From contig JAJDNB010000250.1 of the NCBI GenBank assembly GCA_022340905.1, positions 1 through 59,424 of the forward strand: a DNA stretch of 59,424 nucleotides, given 5' to 3'. Position 1 is the stretch's first letter, and each line of letters begins with the position of its first letter. The position numbers were made by a program, and so were the translations under genes. Shown here piece after piece: positions 24,341 to 33,264 of this stretch. The DNA comes from Deltaproteobacteria bacterium (GTDB lineage: Bacteria > Desulfobacterota > Syntrophobacteria > BM002). A model generated the notes under the pieces. The model was not told where the DNA came from, searched no databases, and saw only the letters and a list, made by a program, of their open reading frames with translations.

Positions 24341-25758
24341 ATTGTTCTCCTGTCTGCTTTTTCGCCACTGCTCATATCCACCTTGTCATGTCTTTGTGGC
24401 AAGATAAAGTAAAAAGTGTTTCCATACTTTTGGGGCTCTACTCCTACCTCCCCACCGTGGATTTCGATTACATGTTTGACAAAGTGTAGGCCGTGACCGG
24501 TGCCCACCTCTAATTCGCTTCCGGCACTCCTATAGCCCTCGTCAAAAACACGATCACTCTCGTCAGGGCCAACTGGTTTGCCAGTGGTGAAAACGGTGAA
24601 CTTAACCCCGTCTATTTCCTCGCCAAAATAGTCTTTTAAAAGTTTTTTCCCGTAAGATAAGAACTTTACCTTGTAGCCGTATTCGTCTTCAATCGTCTCT
24701 GTGTATTTCACCGCATTAGAAAAGAAATTGTCATAAACTTGTGCCAGAAGGCCCTTGTCTACAACCAGTTCCAACGATTCGTCAGGGACTTCTTCCAGGC
24801 GGTTGTCAACTTTGATGTCCCTTTGCTTAAATTGTGGCAAGTATCGAGCCAGGGTGGGTTCAATAATTTCCGTTCTGAAGTTGCACCGTTGCTTACGGAG
24901 AACGTAGGTCCCGTGGCGGAAATGCTCACGTCTTAGGAGGGTTTCTAGATAGAGGCTGGTGCGTTCGTAATGTCTTGTCATCTCCTTTCTGGACTTATCG
25001 AGGGCGGTGATACTGTCCTCCAGAGCGTGAAATATTTCCCGCAGTTTTTGGCAAGTGCGATCATCGATCTCCGGGCAGAATGATACCAGCTCTCGCACTT
25101 TTTCCTGAATAGCAACATTCTCTTTGATCTCTCCTTTAAGCTTCCGCAAAAATAGGCGGTAGTAAAGATTAGGCGAGATGACATTGTGATCGATGTCAGC
25201 AACCAGTTGGTTTATGAACTTGATGTGATGCAGGTTTTGATGGATTAATTGCTTCTGATGAAGATTGTAGCCAATGCGATTGGTAAATTTCTCCAAAAAA
25301 AAGCGCTGCTGTTCGGTGATTTTTTCAGCAGGATATATCTCAAACATGCCGAGGATGTCTTTGAGATGCTGAAATGGCAGAAGTTCTCCTACCGCCCTGT
25401 TGCCTTGAATGGGAATCACATATGAATCTCCAACAAAGTAAGCGCTTTCTTGGACTACTACTTCGGGATTTCCGTCTGCAGAGTCGTTTTGCAGGCCATT
25501 AATGCTGGAGCAAACAAGGCTGAGGCTTTTACCGTCTGCCCCCAAAAGGTAAAGGCGAACATCAAGGTCGAAAAATTCCTTGGGTACGAGAGTACAAACG
25601 AGATAGAGATTTTCCAAAGTAGTATATTCTTGGGCCAAATCGAAGAAGGAGGCAAAAGCCTCTTCCTGAAGACGCTCGAAGTTGTAGCGTTCATAGCTTT
25701 CAAGCTTTTCTCTGACCCTCTCACGAACTCTTTCCATCCTGCTCTGGTGCTGATGCAT
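24334..25758 (-). CDS. Sensor histidine kinase, cytoplasmic
   Basis: 474 residues without membrane segments. A GAF-like N-terminal part (about 30-175) is followed by a dimerisation region with the probable phospho-acceptor in DIDHNVISPN (about 201-210), then a HATPase_c domain: N-box QVYDNFFSNAVKYTE, G-box GTGHGLHFVKHVIEIHGGEV. The unusual H-box (HN in place of HE) is seen in a subgroup of kinases. No response regulator lies beside it; the PAS kinase at 26092 is on the same strand 333 bp upstream. Confidence 0.85.
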   Translation of the reverse strand: MHQHQSRMERVRERVREKLESYERYNFERLQEEAFASFFDLAQEYTTLENLYLVCTLVPKEFFDLDVRLYLLGADGKSLSLVCSSINGLQNDSADGNPEVVVQESAYFVGDSYVIPIQGNRAVGELLPFQHLKDILGMFEIYPAEKITEQQRFFLEKFTNRIGYNLHQKQLIHQNLHHIKFINQLVADIDHNVISPNLYYRLFLRKLKGEIKENVAIQEKVRELVSFCPEIDDRTCQKLREIFHALEDSITALDKSRKEMTRHYERTSLYLETLLRREHFRHGTYVLRKQRCNFRTEIIEPTLARYLPQFKQRDIKVDNRLEEVPDESLELVVDKGLLAQVYDNFFSNAVKYTETIEDEYGYKVKFLSYGKKLLKDYFGEEIDGVKFTVFTTGKPVGPDESDRVFDEGYRSAGSELEVGTGHGLHFVKHVIEIHGGEVGVEPQKYGNTFYFILPQRHDKVDMSSGEKADRRTIW

Positions 25759-26091
25759 TGGCTCCTCTGTATTAAAAAGTCAGGGCAAAACTAAGCTGTA
25801 TCTTAATGTAACCAAAGATGCAAATGAAGCAAATAGTACAGTGAGAACTCTGGGTAGAATTTAATTTATAAGGTTACGAAGGGCAGATTTCAAGCTTTAA
25901 CTAGGAGTTTCCCCAAGCAAAGGCAGCTCAAGGAGCTTAAGAACGGCAGCAACTAATGCTGGTTTACCGAGTAGCTCACTCTGGCCTCTCAACTCTTAGA
26001 TCGTCCCCTCCAGGCAAGTCGCAGATGAGCCGTGAAAAAAAGAAGAAACTCATGGTAACGAGCTGAATGCGGATGGAAGGACAAGTATCTA
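25759..26091. other. Intergenic region between two sensor kinases
   Basis: 333 bp, moderately AT-rich. I see no gene, no strong hairpin and no recognisable operator here. Confidence 0.5.
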
Positions 26092-27231
26092 CTATTTTGA
26101 GGACGGGCGAGGCATGGGTAGGGTTATCATCAGAATTGACTCTTGCTTGGAGCCGTTTTTGATAACCACGTTGCCGCCGTGCTGAGAGATGATTTGCTGC
26201 GACAAGGGAATTCCGATTCCGCCATCGAAGGATGGTTCGCGGTAAAAGGGGAAGAAGAGCTGACATCTGTCGAGAGAACCCGGGTTGAGACACAAACCAC
26301 AGATCTCGATCACCACATAGTGGAGATTAGGGGCAGTAGTAATGGTGAGTTCACCACCCTGTTGCATGCCTCGCAGGGAGGTCTTGATTATGGAACGGAG
26401 ACCCTCCTCGATAAGATGTCGATCCAATTCTATATGGGGTATCCTGTTACTTAGGTTGGTAGTAAGCTCAATACCCGTATGATGAAATTCATGACTCAAT
26501 TGATTGATAACCCGAGCGAGGATTGCATTTATATCAGTCGGCACCAGATGCAAGCGGATTCGCTTGAACCCGTCCAGGACACGATTCACGGTAGCTTCCA
26601 AGCGTGAGACCTCTTTCAGAATGATCTCAAGATGGGGCCGACTAGGATCGCTTCGTGCCATCCTGCGCTCGAGCAACCGGGCAAAACCACCGATGGAAGT
26701 CAGAGGATTCCTGATCTCGTGGGCCACCCCCAAAGACATGTCATTGAGTACTTTGATCCTCTCTGTGAGTACAAGCTGGTCTTCCAGGTTTTTTCTGGTT
26801 GTAATGTCAAAGACGAAGCCGTCGATCAGCTCGATACTATTGTTGTGGCTTATTGGAATTGTGTGGTTAATTATGTGCCGCACCGTTTGATCTCGGTGGA
26901 CGATTTTGTACTCCATATTGAAACTACTACCCCGTTTCAAGTAGCGTTCTCTGTGAAGTTGGACTCGTTGCTGATCTTCAGGGTGAATATGTCGCATCCA
27001 GAAAAGATGGTCTTTTTGGATTTCCTCATCGGTGTAGCCAAATGTCTTGAGACAATAAGGGCTGATGTAGAGTGTACGCAGTTGATCGTCCAAGGTGTAG
27101 GCAACAAGGGGAGCGTTTTCGAAGAGGCGATGGTAACGGTTGACACAATCTTCCAACCCTCTGGTTCGCTCAAGATTGGTTCGACTATCGAAGTCGGAAG
27201 CTGCGGCTGGGGGGGATCCCATCAGACTCAT
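26092..27231 (-). CDS. PAS-domain sensor kinase with degenerate ATP-binding domain
   Basis: 379 residues, soluble. A PAS/PAC domain spans about 27-150 (LFENAPLVAYTLDD to DGFVFDITTRKN). The H-box is intact, LGVAHEIRNPLTSIGGFARL (about 168). The HATPase_c domain is degenerate: the N-box has no asparagine (GLRSIIKTSLRGMQQGG), the usual DxGxG segment reads EICGLCLNPGS, while the later GIGIPLSQQIISQHGG is kept. It may therefore be unable to bind ATP and act as a signal-sensing partner, phosphorylated in trans, perhaps by the kinase at 24334. Confidence 0.8.
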   Translation of the reverse strand: MSLMGSPPAAASDFDSRTNLERTRGLEDCVNRYHRLFENAPLVAYTLDDQLRTLYISPYCLKTFGYTDEEIQKDHLFWMRHIHPEDQQRVQLHRERYLKRGSSFNMEYKIVHRDQTVRHIINHTIPISHNNSIELIDGFVFDITTRKNLEDQLVLTERIKVLNDMSLGVAHEIRNPLTSIGGFARLLERRMARSDPSRPHLEIILKEVSRLEATVNRVLDGFKRIRLHLVPTDINAILARVINQLSHEFHHTGIELTTNLSNRIPHIELDRHLIEEGLRSIIKTSLRGMQQGGELTITTAPNLHYVVIEICGLCLNPGSLDRCQLFFPFYREPSFDGGIGIPLSQQIISQHGGNVVIKNGSKQESILMITLPMPRPSSK

Positions 27232-27559
27232 CCTGGATTGTGGATTCAGATTGACTTAAGGCCCCATTGATGAGTGCTAGGGGCGGAGTGTAAAATATTT
27301 TTTCTCATTTCTCAAGAGAAAAATGCTAAAAAGGGAGAAAAAACCAAATTTTATTACTAACAAAATAATTAACATTTATTTAACATTGCCTTCTACCGAT
27401 CGTGATTTGTCTCTATGCGGCCTATATTGCCTTCACTGTCAACTCGCTTCGACAGAGATGGCAGTATGCTAACTTGAACACAAACGGTTTCTGTTGGTAG
27501 TTTGGTCAGCCTTCCAGGGGAGGGAAAGTCATACCGATAACAAGGGGAGCTAAGGTTCC
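27232..27559. other. AT-rich intergenic region upstream of fabH
   Basis: 328 bp between divergently read genes. It holds a hairpin with arms TTTTTCTC (27299-27306) and GAGAAAAA (27316-27323) and a very AT-rich stretch at about 27290-27385 that is the likely site of promoters in both directions. No operator was recognised. Confidence 0.45.
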
Positions 27560-28549
27560 ATGAATGGATTTAGGATTGCAGGCACAGGATCCTACTTGCC
27601 AGAAAGGGTTCTTTCTAACTTTGATCTTGAAGAAGTGTTAGATACCTCTGACGAGTGGATTCGTAAACGAACCGGTATCAGTGAGCGACGTCTGGCCCGT
27701 CCTGAACAAGCAGCTTCGGATCTAGGTAGTGAGGCGGCTATCCGGGCTCTAACGCAGGCAGAAATGGAGCCAGCCGACCTTGATCTTTTGATCATGGCAA
27801 CAATTACTCCGGATACCTGCTGTCCGTCAGGAGCGAACTGGTTGGAAAAGAAAATTGGTGCCCATGGAGCGGTCTCCTTTGACGTTACAGCTGCCTGCTG
27901 TGGCTTTCTCTTCGGTCTTTCGGTGGCCGAGCACTATCTAAAAGTAGGAACATTTGCTAACGCCATGGTAGTAGCAGCGGAAGTAATGAGTCGAACAGTA
28001 AACTGGCAAGATCGCAGTTCGTGTATTCTCTGGGGTGACGGTGCTGGGGCTGTAATATTGGACACTCGAAGCAAGAATGGTGCTGAGATCTTATCTACTA
28101 TTGTTCACACGGATGGTTCCAGGGGGGAGAACCTCCTCATGCCCGGAGGCGGTTCAAGCACAACCCCCATAAGTTATGAGAGTGTAGATCAAGGAATTCA
28201 CTACCTGAAACTCATTGAAGCTCCCACGACCTTTCGCGTTGCTGTGGAACATTTTACCATGGCCTGTGAAGAGGCCCTGGAGGTGAATGGGCTAACCGCG
28301 GATCAAATAGCTTTGTATATTCCCCATCAGGCCAATATAAGAATCATGCAGGCTATGGCCAAAAAGCTCAAAGTCTCCATGGATCGCATCTTTGTAAACA
28401 TTGATCATTATGGCAACATCTCTTCAGCCAGTATGGCTATCGGCTTGGATGAGGCCAGTCAGCAGGGTCGCATTAACAAAGGAGATCTCGTGCTCCTTTG
28501 CGGTTTTGGGGGTGGTCTAACCTGGGGCAGCAGTTTAATCCGCTGGTAA
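27560..28549 (+). CDS. fabH: Beta-ketoacyl-ACP synthase III
   Basis: 329 residues, the normal FabH length. Catalytic triad: cysteine in DVTAACCGF (about residue 113), histidine in YIPHQANIR, asparagine in DHYGNISSAS. The C-terminal GFGGGLTWGSSLIRW is a strong FabH signature. It condenses an acyl-CoA starter with malonyl-ACP to begin fatty acid synthesis. The start has GGGGAG upstream. It is not in a fab cluster; a FabD-like gene lies far away at 50519. Several FabH copies are common in such bacteria, so a special starter unit is possible. Confidence 0.93.
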   Translation: MNGFRIAGTGSYLPERVLSNFDLEEVLDTSDEWIRKRTGISERRLARPEQAASDLGSEAAIRALTQAEMEPADLDLLIMATITPDTCCPSGANWLEKKIGAHGAVSFDVTAACCGFLFGLSVAEHYLKVGTFANAMVVAAEVMSRTVNWQDRSSCILWGDGAGAVILDTRSKNGAEILSTIVHTDGSRGENLLMPGGGSSTTPISYESVDQGIHYLKLIEAPTTFRVAVEHFTMACEEALEVNGLTADQIALYIPHQANIRIMQAMAKKLKVSMDRIFVNIDHYGNISSASMAIGLDEASQQGRINKGDLVLLCGFGGGLTWGSSLIRW

Positions 28550-28604
28550 AGTGCTCACAAGTGACGCCTCCCATTTTTTAACCTCAGAGATCCCAGAGAG
28601 ATAT

Positions 28605-28700
28605 AATTTCAGATTCTTGGTTGCAGATTGCAGATTACGAAACCTGCTGGTTCCTATTTGTTTCAATCTGCAATCTTAAATCTAAAATCTAAAATTTTGC
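28605..28700. repeat. Inverted array (GATTGCAGATT / AATCTGCAATC words)
   Basis: Left arm GATTCTTGGTTGCAGATTGC (from 28613) and right arm CAATCTGCAATCTTAAATC with further AAATCTAAAATC units (28664-28697) are imperfect reverse complements. Located between fabH and the flavin oxidoreductase. The word recurs at 6396, 30033, 52151 and 54688. Confidence 0.6.
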
Positions 28701-28762
28701 TCTGTGCTCTTCGTACACTCGGTGGTTTTAATTCTCAGTCCTTTACCTGCAGGAGGTTTGTT

Positions 28763-29881
28763 ATGACTACATTCAAGAATCTGTTTTCGCCTCTGAAGAT
28801 GGGGCGACTCACCTTGAGAAACCGAATAACCATGGCACCTCTCTACCTCGGTTATGGAGGAGAGGGGGGCACGGTTGGCAAATTACTGCTGGAATACTAT
28901 CAGGAGATGGCCAAGAGCGGCGTGGCCATGGTGGTGGTTGAGAATGCCACGGTTGATCACCCCACCGGTAGCGGTTCTAATCGAACCATACGGGTAGACA
29001 CTGATGATAATCTAGAGGGTCTGAGCCAACTGGCGACGACCATAAAAATGGAAGGGGCCTTGGCTTGTCAGCAAATCAACCATGCCGGTCGTTTCGCCGG
29101 TTCTGCCCAGCCAGTGGCACCTTCTGCCGTGGAAACATTTGGCCGCATACCCAGGGCCTTGAGCACGAAAGACATAGGTGAGATAGTGGACAAGTTTGCC
29201 GAGGGTGCTCTCAGGGTCAAAAGAGCAGGGTTCGACATAGTAGAACTGCACGGAGGCACTGGCTACTTGCTTGCCCAGTTCCTTTCCCCACGGTCCAATA
29301 AAAGAGAGGACGAGTACGGCGGGTCCCTGGAGAACCGTCAGAGGTTTCCTCTAGAGGTGGTATCGGCAGTCAAGGATGCGGTGAAAGATTTTCCTGTAGG
29401 CTATAGGTTTCTAGCGGACGAATGGCTTGGTGATGGACTGACGTTGGAAGAGTCAAGCCAATTCGCCAAGTCGCTTGCCGCAGCGGGTGTGGCCTATATT
29501 TCGGTCATGGGTGGGACCTATGAGTCCTTTTTCTTGCCGGAGATTATAGAAAAATCCAAAAGTAAAGGTTACATGGCTGATTTGGCAGCGGTGGTCAAGA
29601 AAGAGGTTGATGTTCCTGTTATTACCGCCGGAAGGATTGACACCGGAGAGGTGGCTGAACACATACTTGCCAGTGGCAAGGCGGATTTAATCGGTCTTGC
29701 CCGGGTTTTATGGACAGATCCAAAATGGCCTGAAAAGGTGGAACAGGGGAGAGAAGAGGAGATCCTCCATTGCGATCCTGAGTGCGATACCTGCACCCAA
29801 TTGGTGGTGAAAGGAAGGCCTGCCTTCTGTGTACGGTGGCCCCATACAAAAATGCGGGCTTGGAAAGACAAGTTCGAATAG
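28763..29881 (+). CDS. NADH:flavin oxidoreductase (old yellow enzyme family)
   Basis: 372 residues from ATG 28763, which has AGGAGG 7 bases upstream; the frame is open upstream through a repeat array. TIM-barrel OYE signatures are the start LFSPLKMGRLTLRNRITMAP, QINHAGRFA (substrate histidine region), FDIVELHGGTGYLLAQFLSP and RSNKREDEYGGSLENRQRFP. The C-terminus has CDPECDTCTQ and then a further cysteine (AFC), the kind of four-cysteine set that holds the 4Fe-4S cluster in 2,4-dienoyl-CoA reductase-type members. The FAD/NAD(P)H domain that follows there is missing, so electrons must come from a separate partner. An enoate or dienoyl-CoA reductase role is likely. Confidence 0.88.
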   Translation: MTTFKNLFSPLKMGRLTLRNRITMAPLYLGYGGEGGTVGKLLLEYYQEMAKSGVAMVVVENATVDHPTGSGSNRTIRVDTDDNLEGLSQLATTIKMEGALACQQINHAGRFAGSAQPVAPSAVETFGRIPRALSTKDIGEIVDKFAEGALRVKRAGFDIVELHGGTGYLLAQFLSPRSNKREDEYGGSLENRQRFPLEVVSAVKDAVKDFPVGYRFLADEWLGDGLTLEESSQFAKSLAAAGVAYISVMGGTYESFFLPEIIEKSKSKGYMADLAAVVKKEVDVPVITAGRIDTGEVAEHILASGKADLIGLARVLWTDPKWPEKVEQGREEEILHCDPECDTCTQLVVKGRPAFCVRWPHTKMRAWKDKFE

Positions 29882-29882
29882 A

Positions 29883-30110
29883 GTTGGCAGCTCGCAGCGG
29901 GCGGCAGGCAGCAGGATTAAATGAAAGCTAGGTACTATGCACTACGCACCAGGCACTTTGGAATTTCGGATTTATGATTTCGGATTGCGGATTTGGAGAG
30001 GCATAGGGCATGGCGCATAGGGTTCAAACACTGCAAAGTCTGCAATCTCCAATCGAAAATCATAATTGCTCCAATACTCCAGCACTCCCAGACTCCGTGG
30101 ACAGATAAAT
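29883..30110. repeat. Large composite degenerate word array
   Basis: A run of at least five word classes: GGCAGCTCGCAGCGGGCGGC (29886), CTAGGTACTATGCACTACGC (29928), GGAATTTCGGATTTATGATT with TTCGGATTGCGG (from 29959), GCATAGGGCATGGCGCATAG (30001), TCTGCAATCTCC (about 30038), then CTCCAATACTCCAGCACTCC (about 30069). Each word is repeated two to four times with substitutions. No gene is visible in 29882-30142. Confidence 0.65.
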
Positions 30111-30142
30111 TGCCACTGTTTCCTCAAAGAGGTTGAGTTCGA

Positions 30143-30898
30143 GTGACTTTTTCAATAGAGACAATACGGCAACTGTTAGCAGAATCTACCAATCAGCGAC
30201 GTGCCTTAATGGAGGCTTACGCTTGCTTACCGCACACACGCTGCCGGCGGCAAACCTACTGCTGCTCTCTTCTTCCTGAGATGAGTTTGCTCGAGGCCCT
30301 GTCGGCAATCCAAGGGCTGCTGGAAATGAAATCCGAACAAAGGTCTTGGATGAGCAAAAGACTCATCCGTTATTTCCTCTTGAACCCGGTTGAAATTCTA
30401 AGGTGTCCATTCTTGGAGAGTAACAGTTGTCTCATTTACCCTACAAGGTTTTTTGGTTGCAGGGCCTATGGGCTTTGGTCAAAAAAGCATTACCGGAAGA
30501 AGGCAGAGCAAAGCAGACAGGCAAAGACTCTAAACCAGAGGCAGTGGCAAAGGTTAGGAGTCTCGCTGCCCCAGGAGGTTGTCGATTTCAATGTGGACTA
30601 CTGCCCATATGTAGAACGGGATGGAAATACAGAGGTGGACGATACATTTCTTCTCAACACATTCTATTTCATTGATACTCTATCAGAACATTTGTTGCCG
30701 TGGCACAATACCTTTCATCACCAGTATTTCTCTGATTTGAGCTTTTTACTGGCCTCCATTTTGTTCGGCCTGCAAAGGGCTGTTCAGCTGAAATTCGAAG
30801 TTGTTCGCCATGTTCTGCTTACGGGCGATAAAGGGAGAGTCGATCAGCTGATAGACAAGCACGATGATTTCCTTGTAAATCTAGTGGCTTGGCAATAG
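30143..30898 (+). CDS. Cysteine-rich protein, YkgJ-like (putative metal-binding)
   Basis: 251 residues from GTG 30143 with GAGG upstream. Cysteines cluster at ACLPHTRCRRQTYCC (about 27-41) and RCPFLESNSCLIYPTRFFGC (about 88-107), a spacing that resembles the YkgJ/CxxCxxCC zinc-or-iron-chelating family, whose function is unknown. The C-terminal half is helical without clear motifs. It stands alone between two repeat arrays. Confidence 0.6.
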   Translation: MTFSIETIRQLLAESTNQRRALMEAYACLPHTRCRRQTYCCSLLPEMSLLEALSAIQGLLEMKSEQRSWMSKRLIRYFLLNPVEILRCPFLESNSCLIYPTRFFGCRAYGLWSKKHYRKKAEQSRQAKTLNQRQWQRLGVSLPQEVVDFNVDYCPYVERDGNTEVDDTFLLNTFYFIDTLSEHLLPWHNTFHHQYFSDLSFLLASILFGLQRAVQLKFEVVRHVLLTGDKGRVDQLIDKHDDFLVNLVAWQ

Positions 30899-30976
30899 AA
30901 GGTTTATGCATATTTTTACTGTTTTTCCGGTTTTTGTTCGGATGACATTACAAAAGAGTGGGATTGGCCAGGAACA

Positions 30977-31034
30977 GCAGAATGATGAATTGATCACTTC
31001 GATATTTCCGCCTGAGGCGGATTCGACATTCTGC
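30977..31034. repeat. Long inverted repeat behind the YkgJ-like gene
   Basis: Outer arms GCAGAATG and CATTCTGC enclose an inner hairpin TCCGCC-TGA-GGCGGA. It lies between two converging genes (ending at 30898 and 31049) and could act as a transcription barrier. Confidence 0.5.
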
Positions 31035-31048
31035 GGTTCAAAGAGGGG

Positions 31049-31597
31049 CTAAACGAGCTGGACCAGTTCAGCTAATTGGTCCGGCCCAAAATCCAGTCTC
31101 CCAAACAGCTTCCTTTCAATCCCTTTGCAGATATTAAAATTCATGTGCACAAGCTGGGTTAATCTGGAATCATACTGGCCGTACCGCTTTATAATGTCAT
31201 CCATCCTCTCATTCAGGCTGACCACTGATGTGTGCAAAACTCTCTTGTCAGCATAGTAGACAATTTCATTTTCGGAATAGAGTCCATCGAGGGAATAACT
31301 CTTCAGCCAAATGTGCTCAGCCACAATGTCGGCAATTTCATCTAATTGGTGCTGCAGGCATATTTCTCTGCCAAGAGCAGCGTGGTCCCCACCTGTTTGG
31401 AGACACTGGGTCTTGGCGATGTCGTGCAGTAGAGCGCCTGCTACTGCCTTATCCACCGCAAGCTGCACGCCGGAAGTCACAAGGCCGTTCGCAATAGCCC
31501 TGACAATCTCAGCTACCACAATGCTGTGCTCTCTGATGTTGTCCAACATCTGGTACTTCTCCATGAGGTCGTAACATTCTTTCTCACTAGGTATCAC
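31049..31597 (-). CDS. HD-domain phosphohydrolase
   Basis: 182 residues. The HD superfamily metal site is visible as NIREHSIVV (first histidine), AGALLHDIAKTQ (HD pair) and a distal VYYADKRV aspartate. Proteins of this size act on nucleotides or small phosphates; the substrate is unknown. Its GTG start overlaps the stop of the MFS gene by 4 bases (GTGA), so the two are co-translated. A link between a drug-type exporter and a phosphohydrolase is suggested only by this. Confidence 0.82.
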   Translation of the reverse strand: MIPSEKECYDLMEKYQMLDNIREHSIVVAEIVRAIANGLVTSGVQLAVDKAVAGALLHDIAKTQCLQTGGDHAALGREICLQHQLDEIADIVAEHIWLKSYSLDGLYSENEIVYYADKRVLHTSVVSLNERMDDIIKRYGQYDSRLTQLVHMNFNICKGIERKLFGRLDFGPDQLAELVQLV

Positions 31598-33153
31598 TGT
31601 ACAATTTTCCTTTCTGGCATGAGCTTACACATTATAATGCTCAGAAAAGATACAAGCAATGCCGTCCAGAAAACAGCCTTGATTCCCTCGCCGATAGATG
31701 TCCGTATGGCTGTGAGAGCGGTGCTAGAAAGGGATTCTATAATTTCGGGACGAAGAAATTCCTGCAGATTTTTGGCAAGCTGCGATGCCATGTTGGGCGG
31801 TATTTCCGAGCGCAGTGGTGAGTTCAGTAAGCTGTTGATCGATTTATCGAGGTAATGAGATACCAAGGCGCCAGAAAATCCAATTCCTATTGTTCCTCCC
31901 AGGGTTCTGGCAAATTGCTGTGAAGATGTGGCAACGCCTAGGTCGCTCTCATGCAGGCTGTTTTGTACCTTGAGTAAGGTCGAAACAGATACGAATCCCA
32001 TTCCAATACCTATGGGGCAAACAACCACACTAAAATAAAACAGATCTGTATCCGCGTTGAAGGTTAACGTCAGAGCAATGCTGACAAACATGAGTATTGC
32101 TCCCAGCACAGCAGATAGTTTCTCTCCGAGTCGGTTGACAAGCTGACCGCAGATCAAGGCACCCGCCGACCACCCCAAGCTAAGAGGGACCATTACTAGG
32201 CCAAGCTCCGCAGCGGTTCTTCCCAGGGTTCCCTGGATGAAGAGGGGAAGAAAAGCGAGAAGAGAAAAAATGGCAAAACTGCTGAAAAAGGCTGCTCCGT
32301 TGGACAAGGTAAAACCAGGTGTCAGCAAGAAATGGAGGGGTAGGATTGGTTCCGAGGCCCTTCTTTCAGCGTACCAGAAAAGTCCGCCTGCAGAGGCAGA
32401 AAGCACAAAAAGAGCAATCAGGCCCGGTGAGTACCAAACGTGTGCTTCGCCCAAGAGGAGGAAAGCAAATAGCAGGGCTAGGATGGAAGTACTCAAAGTC
32501 AGTCCACCTAGGTAGTCAACGGAAACACCGCTTTTTTTCTGGCGTGATTCTTGGAAATAACGAAGGATGAAAAAGACTGCCAAACCGCCGACAGGCAGGT
32601 TAATGTAGAACACCCACGGCCAAGTTAGATAGGTAACTATAAAGCCCCCCATAATTGGACCCATAACGGATGAAACTCCCCAGACAAAGCTTATAAGTCC
32701 CATCATCCGCCCACGCTCCTCCGGCGAAGAAACTTCAGAGACTACGATATAGGCGAGAGCAAAATTACCCCCTGCCCCGATACCCTGCAAACCCCGCAAA
32801 CACACAAGTTGCGGCATGCTGTCCACCATGCCCGCAAGTAAGGAACCCAGGATAAAAGCCCCCACCGCAAAAACGAAAAGCTTTTTACTGCTGTAGAGAT
32901 CAGCTAACTTTCCGAACAAGGGTAAGGAAATGGTTCGGGTCAGCATGTAGGCTGAAAAAACCCAGCTATAAAGTTCCAGGCCCCCCAGGTCGGCAATGAT
33001 GGTGGGCATTGCTGCTCCAATAATGAGCGCATCAAGGGCACCTAAGAAAACCGCCAGCAGGGCAGCGGTGAGTATGAGAACTCTGGTATTTTTCCTCAGG
33101 GCGATGGTCACAGCGGCGCCTGCATTTTGAAAGGTCTTTCCAAAAAGGATCAA
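31594..33153 (-). CDS. MFS drug exporter, EmrB/QacA (DHA2) type
   Basis: 519 residues with about 14 hydrophobic segments. DHA2 signatures are LDALIIGAAMPTIIADLGG near the first segment, GKLADLYSSKKLF (motif A) and LQGIGAGGNFALAYIV followed by ERGRMMGLISFVWGVSSVMGP (motif C region). A proton-coupled exporter of toxic compounds is expected. The start is uncertain: TTG 33153 or GTG 33111. First gene of a two-gene unit with the HD protein. Confidence 0.88.
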   Translation of the reverse strand: MILFGKTFQNAGAAVTIALRKNTRVLILTAALLAVFLGALDALIIGAAMPTIIADLGGLELYSWVFSAYMLTRTISLPLFGKLADLYSSKKLFVFAVGAFILGSLLAGMVDSMPQLVCLRGLQGIGAGGNFALAYIVVSEVSSPEERGRMMGLISFVWGVSSVMGPIMGGFIVTYLTWPWVFYINLPVGGLAVFFILRYFQESRQKKSGVSVDYLGGLTLSTSILALLFAFLLLGEAHVWYSPGLIALFVLSASAGGLFWYAERRASEPILPLHFLLTPGFTLSNGAAFFSSFAIFSLLAFLPLFIQGTLGRTAAELGLVMVPLSLGWSAGALICGQLVNRLGEKLSAVLGAILMFVSIALTLTFNADTDLFYFSVVVCPIGIGMGFVSVSTLLKVQNSLHESDLGVATSSQQFARTLGGTIGIGFSGALVSHYLDKSINSLLNSPLRSEIPPNMASQLAKNLQEFLRPEIIESLSSTALTAIRTSIGEGIKAVFWTALLVSFLSIIMCKLMPERKIVQ

Positions 33154-33264
33154 AAAATCTAATATATCAGGTAAGCATCCGGCGGTCAGCTATCAGTTTC
33201 CGGCCATGCCGGGTGTGAGAGATTTTTAGAACTTCAGGATTGCTTGTTCGCAAGAGGGAGTGGA

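Noticed and set aside
24969-25220. Open frames antisense to the sensor kinases and to other long genes
   Set aside because: They follow the codon structure of the sense gene, lack ribosome binding sites and have no recognisable sequence.
28628-28762. N-terminal extension of the flavin oxidoreductase
   Set aside because: The extension is a translation of the AATCTGCAATC repeat array; the ATG at 28763 has a good AGGAGG and begins with the normal family sequence.
29883-30110. CRISPR array
   Set aside because: Units are 7-20 bases, degenerate and directly adjacent, with no constant repeats separated by spacers, and no cas genes are present.
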